The position numbers and the translations under genes are program-made. A stretch of 64,000 nucleotides of DNA, from contig JAFYCS010000073.1 in the NCBI GenBank assembly GCA_017539565.1, positions 1 to 64,000 on the forward strand. The letters are read 5' to 3'. The stretch comes from Lachnospiraceae bacterium. Lineage in GTDB: Bacteria > Bacillota > Clostridia > Lachnospirales > Lachnospiraceae. The notes below the pieces were generated by a model. It saw only the letters and a program-made list of their open reading frames with translations, had not been told where the DNA came from and did no database searches. Below are positions 54,061 through 63,122 of this stretch, one piece after another (position 1 is the first letter of the stretch; each line of letters opens with the position of its first letter).

Positions 54061-55764
54061 ATGGCAGTTCAGGTATTTCAATGTAACTGGGGAAGCAGCT
54101 TAAAGTCATTCCTTTCAGCCCGTAATCAGGATAAGCTTTATCTCCAGATCGATGACACAAAGGCAGATGATGTTAAGATTAAAGTTAAGGCATATATCTG
54201 CAATGAGGATGGTAAGAACGAGTACGTTGCAGAATCTGACTTCTCGGCAAAAGAGATCCGTGATGTTAAGAAGGGTGAGTTCCAGGGAAGCAACGCTCTT
54301 ATAATCGTTACACGCCTTCAGACACTGTATGGTGTAAAGAAGACCCAGGCTATCCTTCCCGGACTTAAGGATATGGACAAAGCACTTGACCTTCTTGTTG
54401 AGATCGGAAAGAAGGCAGGCGGTATGTCAGGAGATGATGCACCTGCTAAGAAGCCTGCAGCAGCACCTGCTCCCGCAGCAGCAGCTGCAGCACCTGCTCC
54501 TTCTGCACCTGTTAAGACAAATTCAAAGCCGACTCCGGCACATGCACCTGCTCCGGCACACGCACCTGCACCTGCTCCGGCACCTGCGCCCGCTCCGGCA
54601 CCCGCACCTGCTCCGGCACCTGCGCCTGCTCCGGCACCCGCACCTGCTCCGGCACCTGCGCCTTCACCGGTTCCCGTACCTACTCCCGTAGTACCGGCTT
54701 ATACACCTTCACAGACTACAGCTGCAGCTGCAGCAGCAGCTCCCACAGTAGCAGCACCCGCAGCTCCCGCTCCCAGAAAGAACAACGAGAGCTACGAGCA
54801 GAAGCTCAAGAAGCTGGATATCATGCACGAGTCCGGAATGTGTACCGATGAAGAGTACAAGGAAAAGAAACTCAAACTCATCTGCGAAGAGAAGGGCATG
54901 GGCGCATTCTACGACAAGATCCAGAAGATCTTTGTTCTCAGAAAGTCCGGCATGCTTTCCGATACCGAATTCGAGAGCAACAAGAATCAGATCGTTGATG
55001 AATGCTTCGATCCCAATGTTACAGACCTTAACCTGTTCCGTGAGAACACCGCTAAGCTGCCTGTTATCCTTATGAGTGAGCTGGTATCTCCTGCAGAGTA
55101 TGATCTGAAGAAGACCAAACTTTTAGAGAGCGTAGCTTACAACCCGATCGATGATAACAATATATTTACCTTAAAGCTTCAGAAGCTGCCTATCCTGGTT
55201 GAGGCAGAGCTGGTTCCCGCAGAGGAATTCGAGAGCGATAAGAAAGACCTTAAGTCACTCCTCGAGCCCAAGCTCAGCGACAGCCTTGAGGCACTGGAGA
55301 TGAAGTTCTCGAGATGGCCCGCAATGGTAGTTGCAGGTACTGCTACAGACGCTGAGTATAAAGAAAGACAGCAACGCATGATCAATGAAGTTATGACCAT
55401 GCCCGGCGGCACAGAGCCCCAGTTCAAGGAGAAGATCATCCGCGTTATGATGCTCAAGAACAAGAGCTGGCTTTCCGAGATGGATTACCACGGCAAGAAG
55501 GTAGAGATCTTAAAGGATGTAGAAGGAATCTCCGATTTCGTGGCACGTACCAGACTTTACATGGTAGCAAGAGATTGCGGCTTCATCACTGAGGAAGATT
55601 TCGAAGGCAAGAAGCAGGCTCTTATCAAAGATGTATTTGCTCCTTACGACAGCATGGAGCAGTTCCAGGAGAAGGTTGGCATGCTGCTTAAGCTGAAGGA
55701 CGGCGGAATCATTACAGAGGACGAGTTCAACGCATACAAGGGCAAGCTGATGAATGACCTGTAA
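54061..55764 (+). CDS. Protein with N-terminal domain, Ala/Pro linker and eight tandem SHOCT-like repeats
   Basis: A 567-residue protein of unknown role. Residues 1-125 form a mixed alpha/beta domain (AVQVFQCNWGSSLKSFLSA; GSNALIIVTRLQTLYGVKK). Residues ~129-240 are a Pro/Ala linker. From 245 to 567 there are eight copies of a short helical unit with the pattern L-x-x-G-x-(I/L)-(T/S)-x-x-(E/D)-(F/Y)-x-x-K-K-x-x-(L/I): aromatic anchors at 266, 304, 347, 390, 433, 476, 514 and 556 (period 38-43). Each matches the SHOCT domain, normally a single C-terminal unit. No signal peptide or membrane helix. It is strongly translated (AGGAGGG, frequent preferred codons). Single-gene unit. Confidence 0.85.
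   Translation: MAVQVFQCNWGSSLKSFLSARNQDKLYLQIDDTKADDVKIKVKAYICNEDGKNEYVAESDFSAKEIRDVKKGEFQGSNALIIVTRLQTLYGVKKTQAILPGLKDMDKALDLLVEIGKKAGGMSGDDAPAKKPAAAPAPAAAAAAPAPSAPVKTNSKPTPAHAPAPAHAPAPAPAPAPAPAPAPAPAPAPAPAPAPAPAPAPSPVPVPTPVVPAYTPSQTTAAAAAAAPTVAAPAAPAPRKNNESYEQKLKKLDIMHESGMCTDEEYKEKKLKLICEEKGMGAFYDKIQKIFVLRKSGMLSDTEFESNKNQIVDECFDPNVTDLNLFRENTAKLPVILMSELVSPAEYDLKKTKLLESVAYNPIDDNNIFTLKLQKLPILVEAELVPAEEFESDKKDLKSLLEPKLSDSLEALEMKFSRWPAMVVAGTATDAEYKERQQRMINEVMTMPGGTEPQFKEKIIRVMMLKNKSWLSEMDYHGKKVEILKDVEGISDFVARTRLYMVARDCGFITEEDFEGKKQALIKDVFAPYDSMEQFQEKVGMLLKLKDGGIITEDEFNAYKGKLMNDL
54535..54665 (+). repeat. In-frame Pro/Ala-coding tandem repeat
   Basis: Short units built on GCACCTGCTCCG and its variants (GCGCCCGCTCCG, GCACCCGCACCT) repeat about ten times and encode an (Ala-Pro)n linker. 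It is a coding repeat, not a CRISPR array, and a likely site of length variation. Confidence 0.85.
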
Positions 55765-55829
55765 AATTTGTCTTAAGGAAGGCATTAAGGAAGAGGGGAC
55801 CATATGGTTCCCTTTTCTTATTTTTATGC

Positions 55830-55857
55830 TTGCAATTATGTAAATTTATGATAAAAT
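55830..55857 (+). promoter_or_regulatory. Promoter of tRNA-Thr
   Basis: TTGCAA (55830-55835), 16-bp spacer, TAAAAT (55852-55857). Confidence 0.5.
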
Positions 55858-55867
55858 ATTCAACGTT

Positions 55868-55940
55868 GCTGGAATAGCTCAGTCGGTAGAGCACTTCACT
55901 CGTAATGAAGGGGTCGAGAGTTCGAGTCTCTTTTCCAGCT
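55868..55940 (+). tRNA. tRNA-Thr (anticodon CGT)
   Basis: The 73-base cloverleaf starts GCTGGAA and ends TTCCAGC-T (7-bp acceptor stem, discriminator T). D-arm AGCTCAGTCGGTAGAGC, anticodon stem CTTCA/TGAAG with loop CTCGTAA and anticodon CGT at 55901-55903, T-arm GAGAGTTCGAGTCTC. CCA is not encoded. It reads the ACG codon. Confidence 0.96.
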
Positions 55941-55947
55941 CTATGGG

Positions 55948-55977
55948 GGCCGTATCTTATAAGTGATACGGTCTTTT
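55948..55977 (+). terminator. Terminator after tRNA-Thr
   Basis: Stem CCGTATC/GATACGG (55950-55971) extended by two weaker pairs, followed by CTTTT. Confidence 0.75.
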
Positions 55978-56012
55978 CTGAATAAGAAAGCATACTATAT
56001 GGAGGATCGGAA

Positions 56013-58697
56013 ATGGAAAATTACGGTGTAAACCAGTTAAGGAGGATGTTCCTTGATTTCTTTGAGAGCAAAGAACATCTTAAGATGAAGAGCTTTTCTC
56101 TTATCCCGCACAACGACAATTCGCTTCTTATCATAAATTCGGGTATGGCGCCCTTAAAGCCTTATTTTACCGGACAGGAGGTACCGCCCAGACGAAGGGT
56201 GACAACCTGCCAGAAGTGCGTGCGTACCGGTGATATCGAAAACGTTGGAAAGACGGCAAGACATCTTACTTTCTTTGAGATGCTCGGTAACTTCTCCTTC
56301 GGTGATTATTTCAAACATGAATCACTTAAGTGGAGCTGGGAATTCCTTACCGAAGTGGTAGGTCTTGAAAAAGACCGTCTGTATCCTTCTGTATATTATG
56401 AAGATGAAGAGGCTATAAAGATCTGGACCGATGAGATAGGTGTTTCGGCTGACAGGATCACAAAGTTCTATCGTGATGAGAACGGTAAATGTGATAACTT
56501 CTGGGAGCACGGCGCAGGTCCCTGCGGCCCCTGTTCTGAGATATATTATGACCGCGGCATCAAATACGGCTGCGGCAGGCCCGACTGTAAAGTGGGCTGC
56601 GAATGCGACCGCTTTATGGAAGTGTGGAACAACGTGTTCACGCAGTTTGACGGTGACGGAAAGGGTAATTATACAGAACTTAAGCAGAAGAATATCGATA
56701 CCGGTATGGGGCTTGAGCGTCTGGCAGTGGTAGTTCAGGATGTTGATTCCGTATTCGATATCGATACGATGAAAGCAATAAGGGATAAGGTCTGCGAGAT
56801 GGCAGGTATCACCTACCAGACAGACGATAAGAAAGATGTATCCATCCGCCTTATCACCGATCATATCCGTTCTTCAACATTTATGATATCTGATGGTATT
56901 ACTCCTTCCAATATGGGCAGGGGTTATGTTCTCCGCCGTATCATAAGACGTGCGGCAAGACACGGAAGGCTCCTTGGTATTGACGGCGTATTCCTTGCCA
57001 AGCTGGCAGAGACCGTTATTGAAGGCAGCAAGGACGGATATCCCGAGCTTGAAGAAAAGAAGGAGTTCATCCTTAACAATATCAGGCAGGAAGAAAACCA
57101 GTTCGCACGTACCATTGACCAGGGCTTAAGCCTTCTGGGCGAAATGGAAGAAAATATGAAAGCTGCAGGCAGCAAGGTGCTGGACGGTGCTGAAGCCTTC
57201 AAGCTTTATGATACCTACGGATTCCCGGTAGACCTTACTGCAGAGATCCTGGAAGAGAAGGGTTATACCATGGACCAGGAAGGCTTTGATAAGGCTATGA
57301 AGGAGCAGAAGGAAAGAGCCCGTGCCGCAAGAAAGACCACTACATATATGGGTGCTGATGCTACCGTATATGAAGAGCTTGATGCTGCACTTAATACCGA
57401 GTTTATCGGCTATGACAGGCTGGAATGCGATGGTAAGATAATAGCCCTGGCTAAGCTTGCGACCGCTGATGATGAGGATGCAAAGGATGAGATCTGTGAT
57501 GTGCTCACAGACGGCATGAGAGGTGCTGTCATTACCGACAAGACCTGCTTCTATGCGACCATGGGTGGCCAGCTGGGAGACAAGGGCATGATAATCACTC
57601 CAGACGGAAGCTTTAAGGTTGAAGACAGCATACATGTTGCAGGATCAAAGATAGCACACATCGGCGTGGTTGAACGCGGTATGATCAGAAGCGGAGTTGA
57701 TGCAGAGCTTAAAGTTGATTCCGCGCTCCGTAACCGTACCTGCCAGAATCACTCCGCTACCCATCTTATGCAGAAGGCTCTGCGTGAAGTACTTGGCAGC
57801 CATGTAGAGCAGAAGGGTTCATATCAGGATCCCGAAAGGACAAGATTCGACTTCTCGCACTTCCAGGCTATGACAGAGGAGGAGTTGGCTAAGGTAGAAC
57901 AGCTGGTCAATGAAAAGATCAGCGCCAACCTTCCTGTAGTGACAAAGCTCATGAGCCTTGAAGAGGCCAGAAAGACCGGAGCTATGGCACTGTTCGGTGA
58001 AAAGTACGGCAATGAAGTGCGTGTTGTGGATATGGGCGGCTGGTCTGTAGAACTCTGCGGCGGTACTCATGTATCTTCAACAGGAAGCATAGGCGCGTTT
58101 AAGATCATTTCCGAGGCAGGAATAGCTGCCGGAGTCAGAAGGATAGAAGCTATAACAGGAGACGCAGTATTTGCATATTACCGTGAGATGGAGAATAATC
58201 TTAAAGCAGCTGCAGAGATGTTAAAGACCAGACCTGCAGATATTTGCGGCCGTATCGGCACTCTGCTTAAGGAACACAAAGAACTCCAGTCTGAAGTGGC
58301 ATCTCTTAAGAGTAAGGCTGCAGGCAATGCGCTGGGAAGCATCGATAACGATGTCAAAGAGATCGCAGGAGTCAAGTATGTTGCCAAGGCTGTTGACGGC
58401 GTAGACATGAATGCTTTGAGAGAGTTGGGTGATAAGATAAAGGACCAGATAGGCGGAGGTGTTGTCATACTTGCTTCTGCTGTAGAAGGAAAGGTTAACC
58501 TGATCGCTATGGCTGCTGACGATGCGCAGGCAAAAGGGGCACATGCAGGTAACCTTATAAAGGCCATTGCAGCACATGTAGGCGGTGGCGGCGGCGGTAA
58601 GCCCGGTATGGCTCAGGCAGGCGGTAAGAATCCTGCGGGCATAGCAGATGCCCTTGCGGCCGTTACGGAAGCGCTTTCCGGCCAGCTTAACGCATGA
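56013..58697 (+). CDS. alaS: Alanyl-tRNA synthetase
   Basis: An 894-residue class II synthetase. The aminoacylation core begins NQLRRMFLDFFESKEHL and shows the GMAPLKPYF and RVTTCQKCVRTGDIENVG motifs. A Cys-rich insert (GCGRPDCKVGCECDRF) may bind metal. The editing domain carries the zinc motif HSATHLMQ...CGGTH (NHSATHLMQKAL; LCGGTHVSSTG), and the C-Ala domain ends AHVGGGGGGKPGMAQAGG. GGAGGA precedes the ATG. No T-box leader is present. The stop overlaps the next gene by 4 bases. Confidence 0.97.
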   Translation: MENYGVNQLRRMFLDFFESKEHLKMKSFSLIPHNDNSLLIINSGMAPLKPYFTGQEVPPRRRVTTCQKCVRTGDIENVGKTARHLTFFEMLGNFSFGDYFKHESLKWSWEFLTEVVGLEKDRLYPSVYYEDEEAIKIWTDEIGVSADRITKFYRDENGKCDNFWEHGAGPCGPCSEIYYDRGIKYGCGRPDCKVGCECDRFMEVWNNVFTQFDGDGKGNYTELKQKNIDTGMGLERLAVVVQDVDSVFDIDTMKAIRDKVCEMAGITYQTDDKKDVSIRLITDHIRSSTFMISDGITPSNMGRGYVLRRIIRRAARHGRLLGIDGVFLAKLAETVIEGSKDGYPELEEKKEFILNNIRQEENQFARTIDQGLSLLGEMEENMKAAGSKVLDGAEAFKLYDTYGFPVDLTAEILEEKGYTMDQEGFDKAMKEQKERARAARKTTTYMGADATVYEELDAALNTEFIGYDRLECDGKIIALAKLATADDEDAKDEICDVLTDGMRGAVITDKTCFYATMGGQLGDKGMIITPDGSFKVEDSIHVAGSKIAHIGVVERGMIRSGVDAELKVDSALRNRTCQNHSATHLMQKALREVLGSHVEQKGSYQDPERTRFDFSHFQAMTEEELAKVEQLVNEKISANLPVVTKLMSLEEARKTGAMALFGEKYGNEVRVVDMGGWSVELCGGTHVSSTGSIGAFKIISEAGIAAGVRRIEAITGDAVFAYYREMENNLKAAAEMLKTRPADICGRIGTLLKEHKELQSEVASLKSKAAGNALGSIDNDVKEIAGVKYVAKAVDGVDMNALRELGDKIKDQIGGGVVILASAVEGKVNLIAMAADDAQAKGAHAGNLIKAIAAHVGGGGGGKPGMAQAGGKNPAGIADALAAVTEALSGQLNA

Positions 58698-59833
58698 GTG
58701 AGATACCTCTTCGTAAGATAAGCTATTACGATGAGTTTGAGTGCCAGTGCAGCAGGTGTATCGACAACTGCTGCCATGGCTGGGTAATACCACTTGACGA
58801 GGATATACTGGATCGTATCAAAAAAGAAAAGGGTGCATACGGCATCTGGCTCAGATCCACGGTCCACGGAAAAAACCAGAAGATATTCAGCCCGCTGTCT
58901 ATCCGCTGCCCTCACTTGACGAGGGACGGATACTGCGGGATACAGAAAAGAAAAGGAGAAGGCTACATCGCAGACGTATGCCGGGAGTATCCGAGGATCC
59001 GTTTTAATTTCGGGCCCGCTGCGGAATACTTTCTGGATCTGTCCTGCGTGCATGCTGCTTCTCTTTTTTTGAACCATGTGGATGATGAAGATGTATTTGT
59101 AAGAGGCAGAGCCGAAGTGCTACCCGATACCTATGGCAATAATGAAGAATATGAGCATTTTGAGCTTCTTGAACAGCACCGTATGCACATGGTGGCAGAG
59201 ATCAGACGTGCCGCACGTGTGAGCGCGGAAGAACTGAACGATTCCATGCGGGCTTATGCGGGGCGTGAATGGCGGGTACAGAACGAACTGCTGATAAAGG
59301 GCGGGAGCAGGCTCTGGGAATGTGATGAGGCGGAGGATATAGGCTGTGACCTGTTTCCGCTGCCTATAAAGCATATCAATGAGATGATGAGCACCTGCTT
59401 TTATGAAGAGTGGCTTAAGTATTCAAGTCCCTTCCTGTACAAGCTGTGCCGTATGTATTATAAAAATTTTGACAGACTGGATTATGCTCAGGGAGATGAA
59501 GAATTAAAGCGGCTTTTTGATACGTATATCGCAACAGACAAGACCATTGTAAAAGTCATGGGCGATTATATGGTATCTGTACTTCTGCGCCGTTACATGA
59601 TGTCCTTTGAGGATTACAGCCCTTATCATCATTTTAAGGATGCATATCTGATGCTGAATCTTTTCTGTCTGTTTTACGTGCTTTGGTATGATAAGAACGG
59701 AAAGCCGAAGAAGAAGGATGTGGCACGTATTATAGCAGCAGCGGAAAAACGGTTTTTTCATAACGATAATGCGCTTAAGGATGTACATGCTGCGGTAAAG
59801 GCTGAGAAACAGAACGGGAAAAATAATCCTTGA
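58694..59833 (+). CDS. fliB: FliB-like flagellin lysine N-methylase
   Basis: A 379-residue protein with the FliB Cys pattern: FECQCSRCIDNCCHGW, then RCPHLTRDGYCGIQ and DVCREYPRI. FliB methylates Lys side chains on flagellin and likely binds an Fe-S cluster or metal. No flagellin or other flagellar gene lies in the window, so the substrate is not shown here. It overlaps the alaS stop by 4 bases, so it is probably co-transcribed, and its last bases hold the rpsU -35. Confidence 0.82.
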   Translation: MSEIPLRKISYYDEFECQCSRCIDNCCHGWVIPLDEDILDRIKKEKGAYGIWLRSTVHGKNQKIFSPLSIRCPHLTRDGYCGIQKRKGEGYIADVCREYPRIRFNFGPAAEYFLDLSCVHAASLFLNHVDDEDVFVRGRAEVLPDTYGNNEEYEHFELLEQHRMHMVAEIRRAARVSAEELNDSMRAYAGREWRVQNELLIKGGSRLWECDEAEDIGCDLFPLPIKHINEMMSTCFYEEWLKYSSPFLYKLCRMYYKNFDRLDYAQGDEELKRLFDTYIATDKTIVKVMGDYMVSVLLRRYMMSFEDYSPYHHFKDAYLMLNLFCLFYVLWYDKNGKPKKKDVARIIAAAEKRFFHNDNALKDVHAAVKAEKQNGKNNP

Positions 59834-59859
59834 CATTTATCCAGTAGTACTAGTATAAT
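59830..59859 (+). promoter_or_regulatory. Consensus promoter for rpsU
   Basis: Perfect TTGACA (59830-59835), 18-bp spacer, perfect TATAAT (59854-59859), overlapping the fliB stop. Confidence 0.8.
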
Positions 59860-59920
59860 CTGTAACTGTGTTGATAAAGTTTATTATTTAATCTAAGCAC
59901 TGAGGGGAGGTTGAGTCCGG

Positions 59921-60097
59921 GTGTCGAAGATCGAAGTTAAAGCAGGCGAGGATTTGGACAGCGCATTAAGACGTTTTAAGCGCAGCTGTGCAAAGGCCGG
60001 CATACAGCAGGAGATCCGCAAGCGCGAGCACTATGAGAAGCCCAGCGTTAGGCGCAAGAAAAAATCCGAAGCGGCTAGAAAACGCAAATATAATTAA
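59921..60097 (+). CDS. rpsU: 30S ribosomal protein S21
   Basis: A 58-residue basic protein starting [20 protein letters not shown] and ending [12 protein letters not shown], the whole S21 family pattern (RRKKKS tail). It begins with GTG at 59921, ten bases after GAGGGGAGG. S21 helps mRNA selection and start-site contact in the 30S subunit. Transcribed from its own promoter and followed by a terminator. Confidence 0.96.
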   Translation: MSKIEVKAGEDLDSALRRFKRSCAKAGIQQEIRKREHYEKPSVRRKKKSEAARKRKYN

Positions 60098-60109
60098 TGT
60101 ATTTTTATG

Positions 60110-60135
60110 CAGCCTGCAGTCATGCAGGCTGTTTT
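60110..60135 (+). terminator. Terminator after rpsU
   Basis: 9-bp stem CAGCCTGCA/TGCAGGCTG with loop GTCA, then TTTT. Confidence 0.8.
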
Positions 60136-60139
60136 CATG

Positions 60140-60145
60140 TATAAT
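60140..60145 (+). promoter_or_regulatory. Candidate -10 for the M13 peptidase gene
   Basis: TATAAT at 60140-60145, just after the rpsU terminator; no good -35 is seen 17 bp upstream. Confidence 0.35.
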
Positions 60146-60213
60146 AGCTTAGTGTGAGATACGAAGTTAATAAATATGTTTAACATATATATGCATATAA
60201 AGGAATATAAAAA

Positions 60214-62271
60214 ATGAAAAAGATATATGTCAGGATCACATCGGCTTTATTAACGGCTGCAAGCATATTTTCCCTTTGCGCCTGCGCCGGCGGCAATAAG
60301 CCCAAGACAGGTAAATACGCCTGGATAGATTCAAATATCCCCGAAAACCAGTACATCGCCTCCGAGAAGCGCCTGCAGGATGATTTCGCAGCAGCTGCCA
60401 CCGCGGAGTGGCTTTCCAATGAGGTGTATGATCCTGTATACAGAAACTCAACATTCAGGAGCGCAGACCTGATCGTTAATAAGAACAAGCGTGCAATACT
60501 GGATGATAAGAGTCTTGACAGTAAAAATCTGGAACTTGTCCGTGCTTATGACGGCTTATTTACCGATCTGGAATACAGGAAAGAACTGGGAACGGAGCCT
60601 TTAAAGAAATATCTGGCTTATATCGATGATATCAACAGTATCGGAGATGTAAGTGACTATATAATGGATAATTCAAAGAATCCTTTTGCATATAACTTTC
60701 TCAGCATCAAGACTGATGTTGTTGAAGGGCACAAGGATCACCTGACGCTGGAAGTGGGTATGTGTGATCTTGCGCTTAAAAACTCCCTTTATTATTCGGT
60801 TATGAATAATAAGGGTATACAGAAACTGGAAGAAGTTGAAAAGAAAGCATATTACATCTTGGGAAAGGCCGGCTACAGTGATGAGGAAACCCAAAAGCTC
60901 TTAAGTGACTGCTTTAAGTTTGAATCGGAGCTGGCTTCTCTTAACCGCGATTATTCCATGGATGTATCGGATCCCGTGATACTCGATGCTGCCGGCTTCT
61001 TTGAGTACTCCGGAGCATTTCCGCTCAAAGAGATATTTGAGCATTATGAGCTTGACGATCTGCCGCAGTATCACGGTGATTATAAATATATAAAAGGATT
61101 GTCGGACATATATGATGATGCTCATGTTGAAGGAATAAAAGCTTTTCTTAAGATCAATCTGGCGCTGGATTCAAGGACGTATCTCGACTGGGATACATTT
61201 GAATACTGTGTGAATGCGGAATCTGACAGATCAAATCCTTTTTATGAAACCTCATATACTTATATGGACAGATATCTCTTTGTATTTATACAGAGGAGTT
61301 TTCTGAACGGTGCAATGGATCAGGCATATCTGGATGCTTATTATGATGAGGAGACCGAAAAGGATGTCCGCGATATGTGTGAAAAACTGGTTGAAGTATA
61401 TAAGGGAATAATTGATGAAAAGGACTGGCTGAGCGAAGAAAACAAACAGAGGATACATGATAAACTCGACAATGTTGTTTTTGACATAATGAAGCCTTCT
61501 AACGTGGCGGATTACGGTGATATGAAGATCCTCACAAAGGAGGAAGGCGGATGCCTTCTGGATGCATATACAGTGCTTAACGAAGCAAGGTTAAAGCATT
61601 ACGGAGAGATGGCCCGCATGGATTATGACAGGGCATACTGGGATATCTACGATTCCGAGATCTCTACCACACAGACAAATGCATTCTATGTCGGATGGAA
61701 GAACATAGTTATGATACAGGCCGGTATTCTGGTGGGGGATTTTTACGGTTACGATATGGAACCTGAGCAGAAGCTTGGGGGCATAGGTGCTGTATTGGGA
61801 CATGAATTATCACATGCCTTTGATTCTAACGGTGTGCATAACGATCTTAACGGTGACAGAAATGATCTGATAGAAGGAGATGATATGAGCGCATTTTCTT
61901 CAAAAGCAAGAAAGGTTACCCAGTACTATACGGGGATGAAACCTTTTGACGGCGCAGATGCTTACCCGATAGATAACGATCTGAGCGGAGAAGCCATCGC
62001 AGATATGGGCGGGGTAAAGAGTACGCTTTTGATAGCCGCCGGGCAGGAGGACTTTGATTATGATCTGTTCTTCAGAAGCTATGCGGGAATCTGGAAGAGA
62101 CTTGACCCGAAAGGGACTGAGATAGAACGTGTCAGGACCGATGTACATCCTCTGGCTTATCTGAGAGTAAATGTGACACTTCAGCAGTTTGATGAGTTCT
62201 ATGAAACTTACGGTATCAAAGAGGGCGACAATATGTATCTGGCTCCCGATAAACGTATAGCTATCTGGTAG
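60214..62271 (+). CDS. M13-family zinc metallopeptidase lipoprotein
   Basis: A 685-residue secreted peptidase (neprilysin/PepO group). The signal peptide ends in a lipobox with Cys24 (LCAC); position -2 is an unusual Cys. The zinc motif is H530-E531-L-S-H534, with third ligand E593 in GEAIADMGG, and the substrate loop is NAFYVGWKN. It should cleave small peptides outside the cell. AAGGAA lies upstream of the ATG. A membrane protein gene follows after 10 bases. Confidence 0.92.
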   Translation: MKKIYVRITSALLTAASIFSLCACAGGNKPKTGKYAWIDSNIPENQYIASEKRLQDDFAAAATAEWLSNEVYDPVYRNSTFRSADLIVNKNKRAILDDKSLDSKNLELVRAYDGLFTDLEYRKELGTEPLKKYLAYIDDINSIGDVSDYIMDNSKNPFAYNFLSIKTDVVEGHKDHLTLEVGMCDLALKNSLYYSVMNNKGIQKLEEVEKKAYYILGKAGYSDEETQKLLSDCFKFESELASLNRDYSMDVSDPVILDAAGFFEYSGAFPLKEIFEHYELDDLPQYHGDYKYIKGLSDIYDDAHVEGIKAFLKINLALDSRTYLDWDTFEYCVNAESDRSNPFYETSYTYMDRYLFVFIQRSFLNGAMDQAYLDAYYDEETEKDVRDMCEKLVEVYKGIIDEKDWLSEENKQRIHDKLDNVVFDIMKPSNVADYGDMKILTKEEGGCLLDAYTVLNEARLKHYGEMARMDYDRAYWDIYDSEISTTQTNAFYVGWKNIVMIQAGILVGDFYGYDMEPEQKLGGIGAVLGHELSHAFDSNGVHNDLNGDRNDLIEGDDMSAFSSKARKVTQYYTGMKPFDGADAYPIDNDLSGEAIADMGGVKSTLLIAAGQEDFDYDLFFRSYAGIWKRLDPKGTEIERVRTDVHPLAYLRVNVTLQQFDEFYETYGIKEGDNMYLAPDKRIAIW

Positions 62272-62281
62272 GAGGGGAAGT

Positions 62282-63037
62282 ATGAATGCGATCTATATAA
62301 GAGAGAAAAAAAGGCTGTTTTCACTAAAAAGATTCAGATTCCTTGCTTTTGCGGCTTATTTAGGTGTAATAGGCCTGGTCATTTATACAAAGCAGACATT
62401 CTGGAATGATATAATGTATACTTTCCGCATACAGGATTATGTGCTGTATGTTTTCAATGCAGCTTCGGGTATCATTGTCCTTCTGGGACTTTACCGTATT
62501 AAGTTTACAAGAAATACCATAGAACAGATGGAAGTGACCGGCGGGAAAAGATGGATGGCTGTCATCGCCAAATGGCGCGCGGGCATTAGTGCACTTATTA
62601 TGCTGTATTTTATCATGGCATTGCTCATTGTTGCGATGGGGGTTATATTCGGGGCCGGAAATTCCGTGTTCCAGCTTAAAGCCATGCTGGTATCCCTCCT
62701 GATGGATATGATAGCGGCCATGGCCTGCTACAGCGTAGCCCTGGTATTTCTTTTCCTTACGGCTTTCTGGCTGCTGCCGCTGGCTGTTTATGCCGCACTT
62801 ATGTGCGTATACCCCGTGTGGATGAGCAGGTGGGGGCTGAGGGGATTTACGCTTATGGCATATACCTCGGCCAAGGATGCCTATTCGGCATTTATGCTGG
62901 GCAGGACAGATCTTAAGTTCATACCTGTCATCCTGTTATATGTTGTCGCTTCGTTATTTCTGTCGATGATAATCTTTAAGTTTAAGCGCAAGGAACGCCG
63001 CAAGCTTAAGGAACTGTTCAAAAAACAGAATACCTGA
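62282..63037 (+). CDS. Unknown polytopic membrane protein
   Basis: A 251-residue protein with about six hydrophobic helices, including ISALIMLYFIMALLIVAMGV and SVALVFLFLTAFWLLPLAVY. The overall shape is like an ABC-2 type permease subunit, but no nucleotide-binding gene is adjacent and no specific family was recognised. The N- and C-termini are strongly basic (REKKRLFSLKRFR; KRKERRKLKELFKK), consistent with cytosolic ends. It follows the M13 lipoprotein gene by 10 bases with GGAGGGG upstream of the ATG, so the two are likely co-expressed. Confidence 0.7.
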   Translation: MNAIYIREKKRLFSLKRFRFLAFAAYLGVIGLVIYTKQTFWNDIMYTFRIQDYVLYVFNAASGIIVLLGLYRIKFTRNTIEQMEVTGGKRWMAVIAKWRAGISALIMLYFIMALLIVAMGVIFGAGNSVFQLKAMLVSLLMDMIAAMACYSVALVFLFLTAFWLLPLAVYAALMCVYPVWMSRWGLRGFTLMAYTSAKDAYSAFMLGRTDLKFIPVILLYVVASLFLSMIIFKFKRKERRKLKELFKKQNT

Positions 63038-63050
63038 TAGTTATGTAATC

Positions 63051-63079
63051 TTGATAAACGCGCTATCTTGTGATATAAT
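63051..63079 (+). promoter_or_regulatory. Sigma-A promoter for the metallophosphoesterase gene
   Basis: TTGATA (63051-63056), 17-bp spacer, perfect TATAAT (63074-63079). Confidence 0.75.
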
Positions 63080-63122
63080 CCCCGCGTTGTAACAAAATAT
63101 TGTATGCAATGGATATGCTTTT

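Noticed and set aside
54535..54665. Tandem repeat as CRISPR array
   Set aside because: Units are contiguous, in frame with the protein and without unique spacers.
54386..54691. +2 frame open reading frame rich in Leu and His
   Set aside because: It is the alternate frame of the Ala/Pro-coding repeat and gives a low-complexity product; no start signal.
55941..56012. T-box leader for alaS
   Set aside because: Only 35 bases separate the tRNA terminator from the ATG; no T-box consensus is present.
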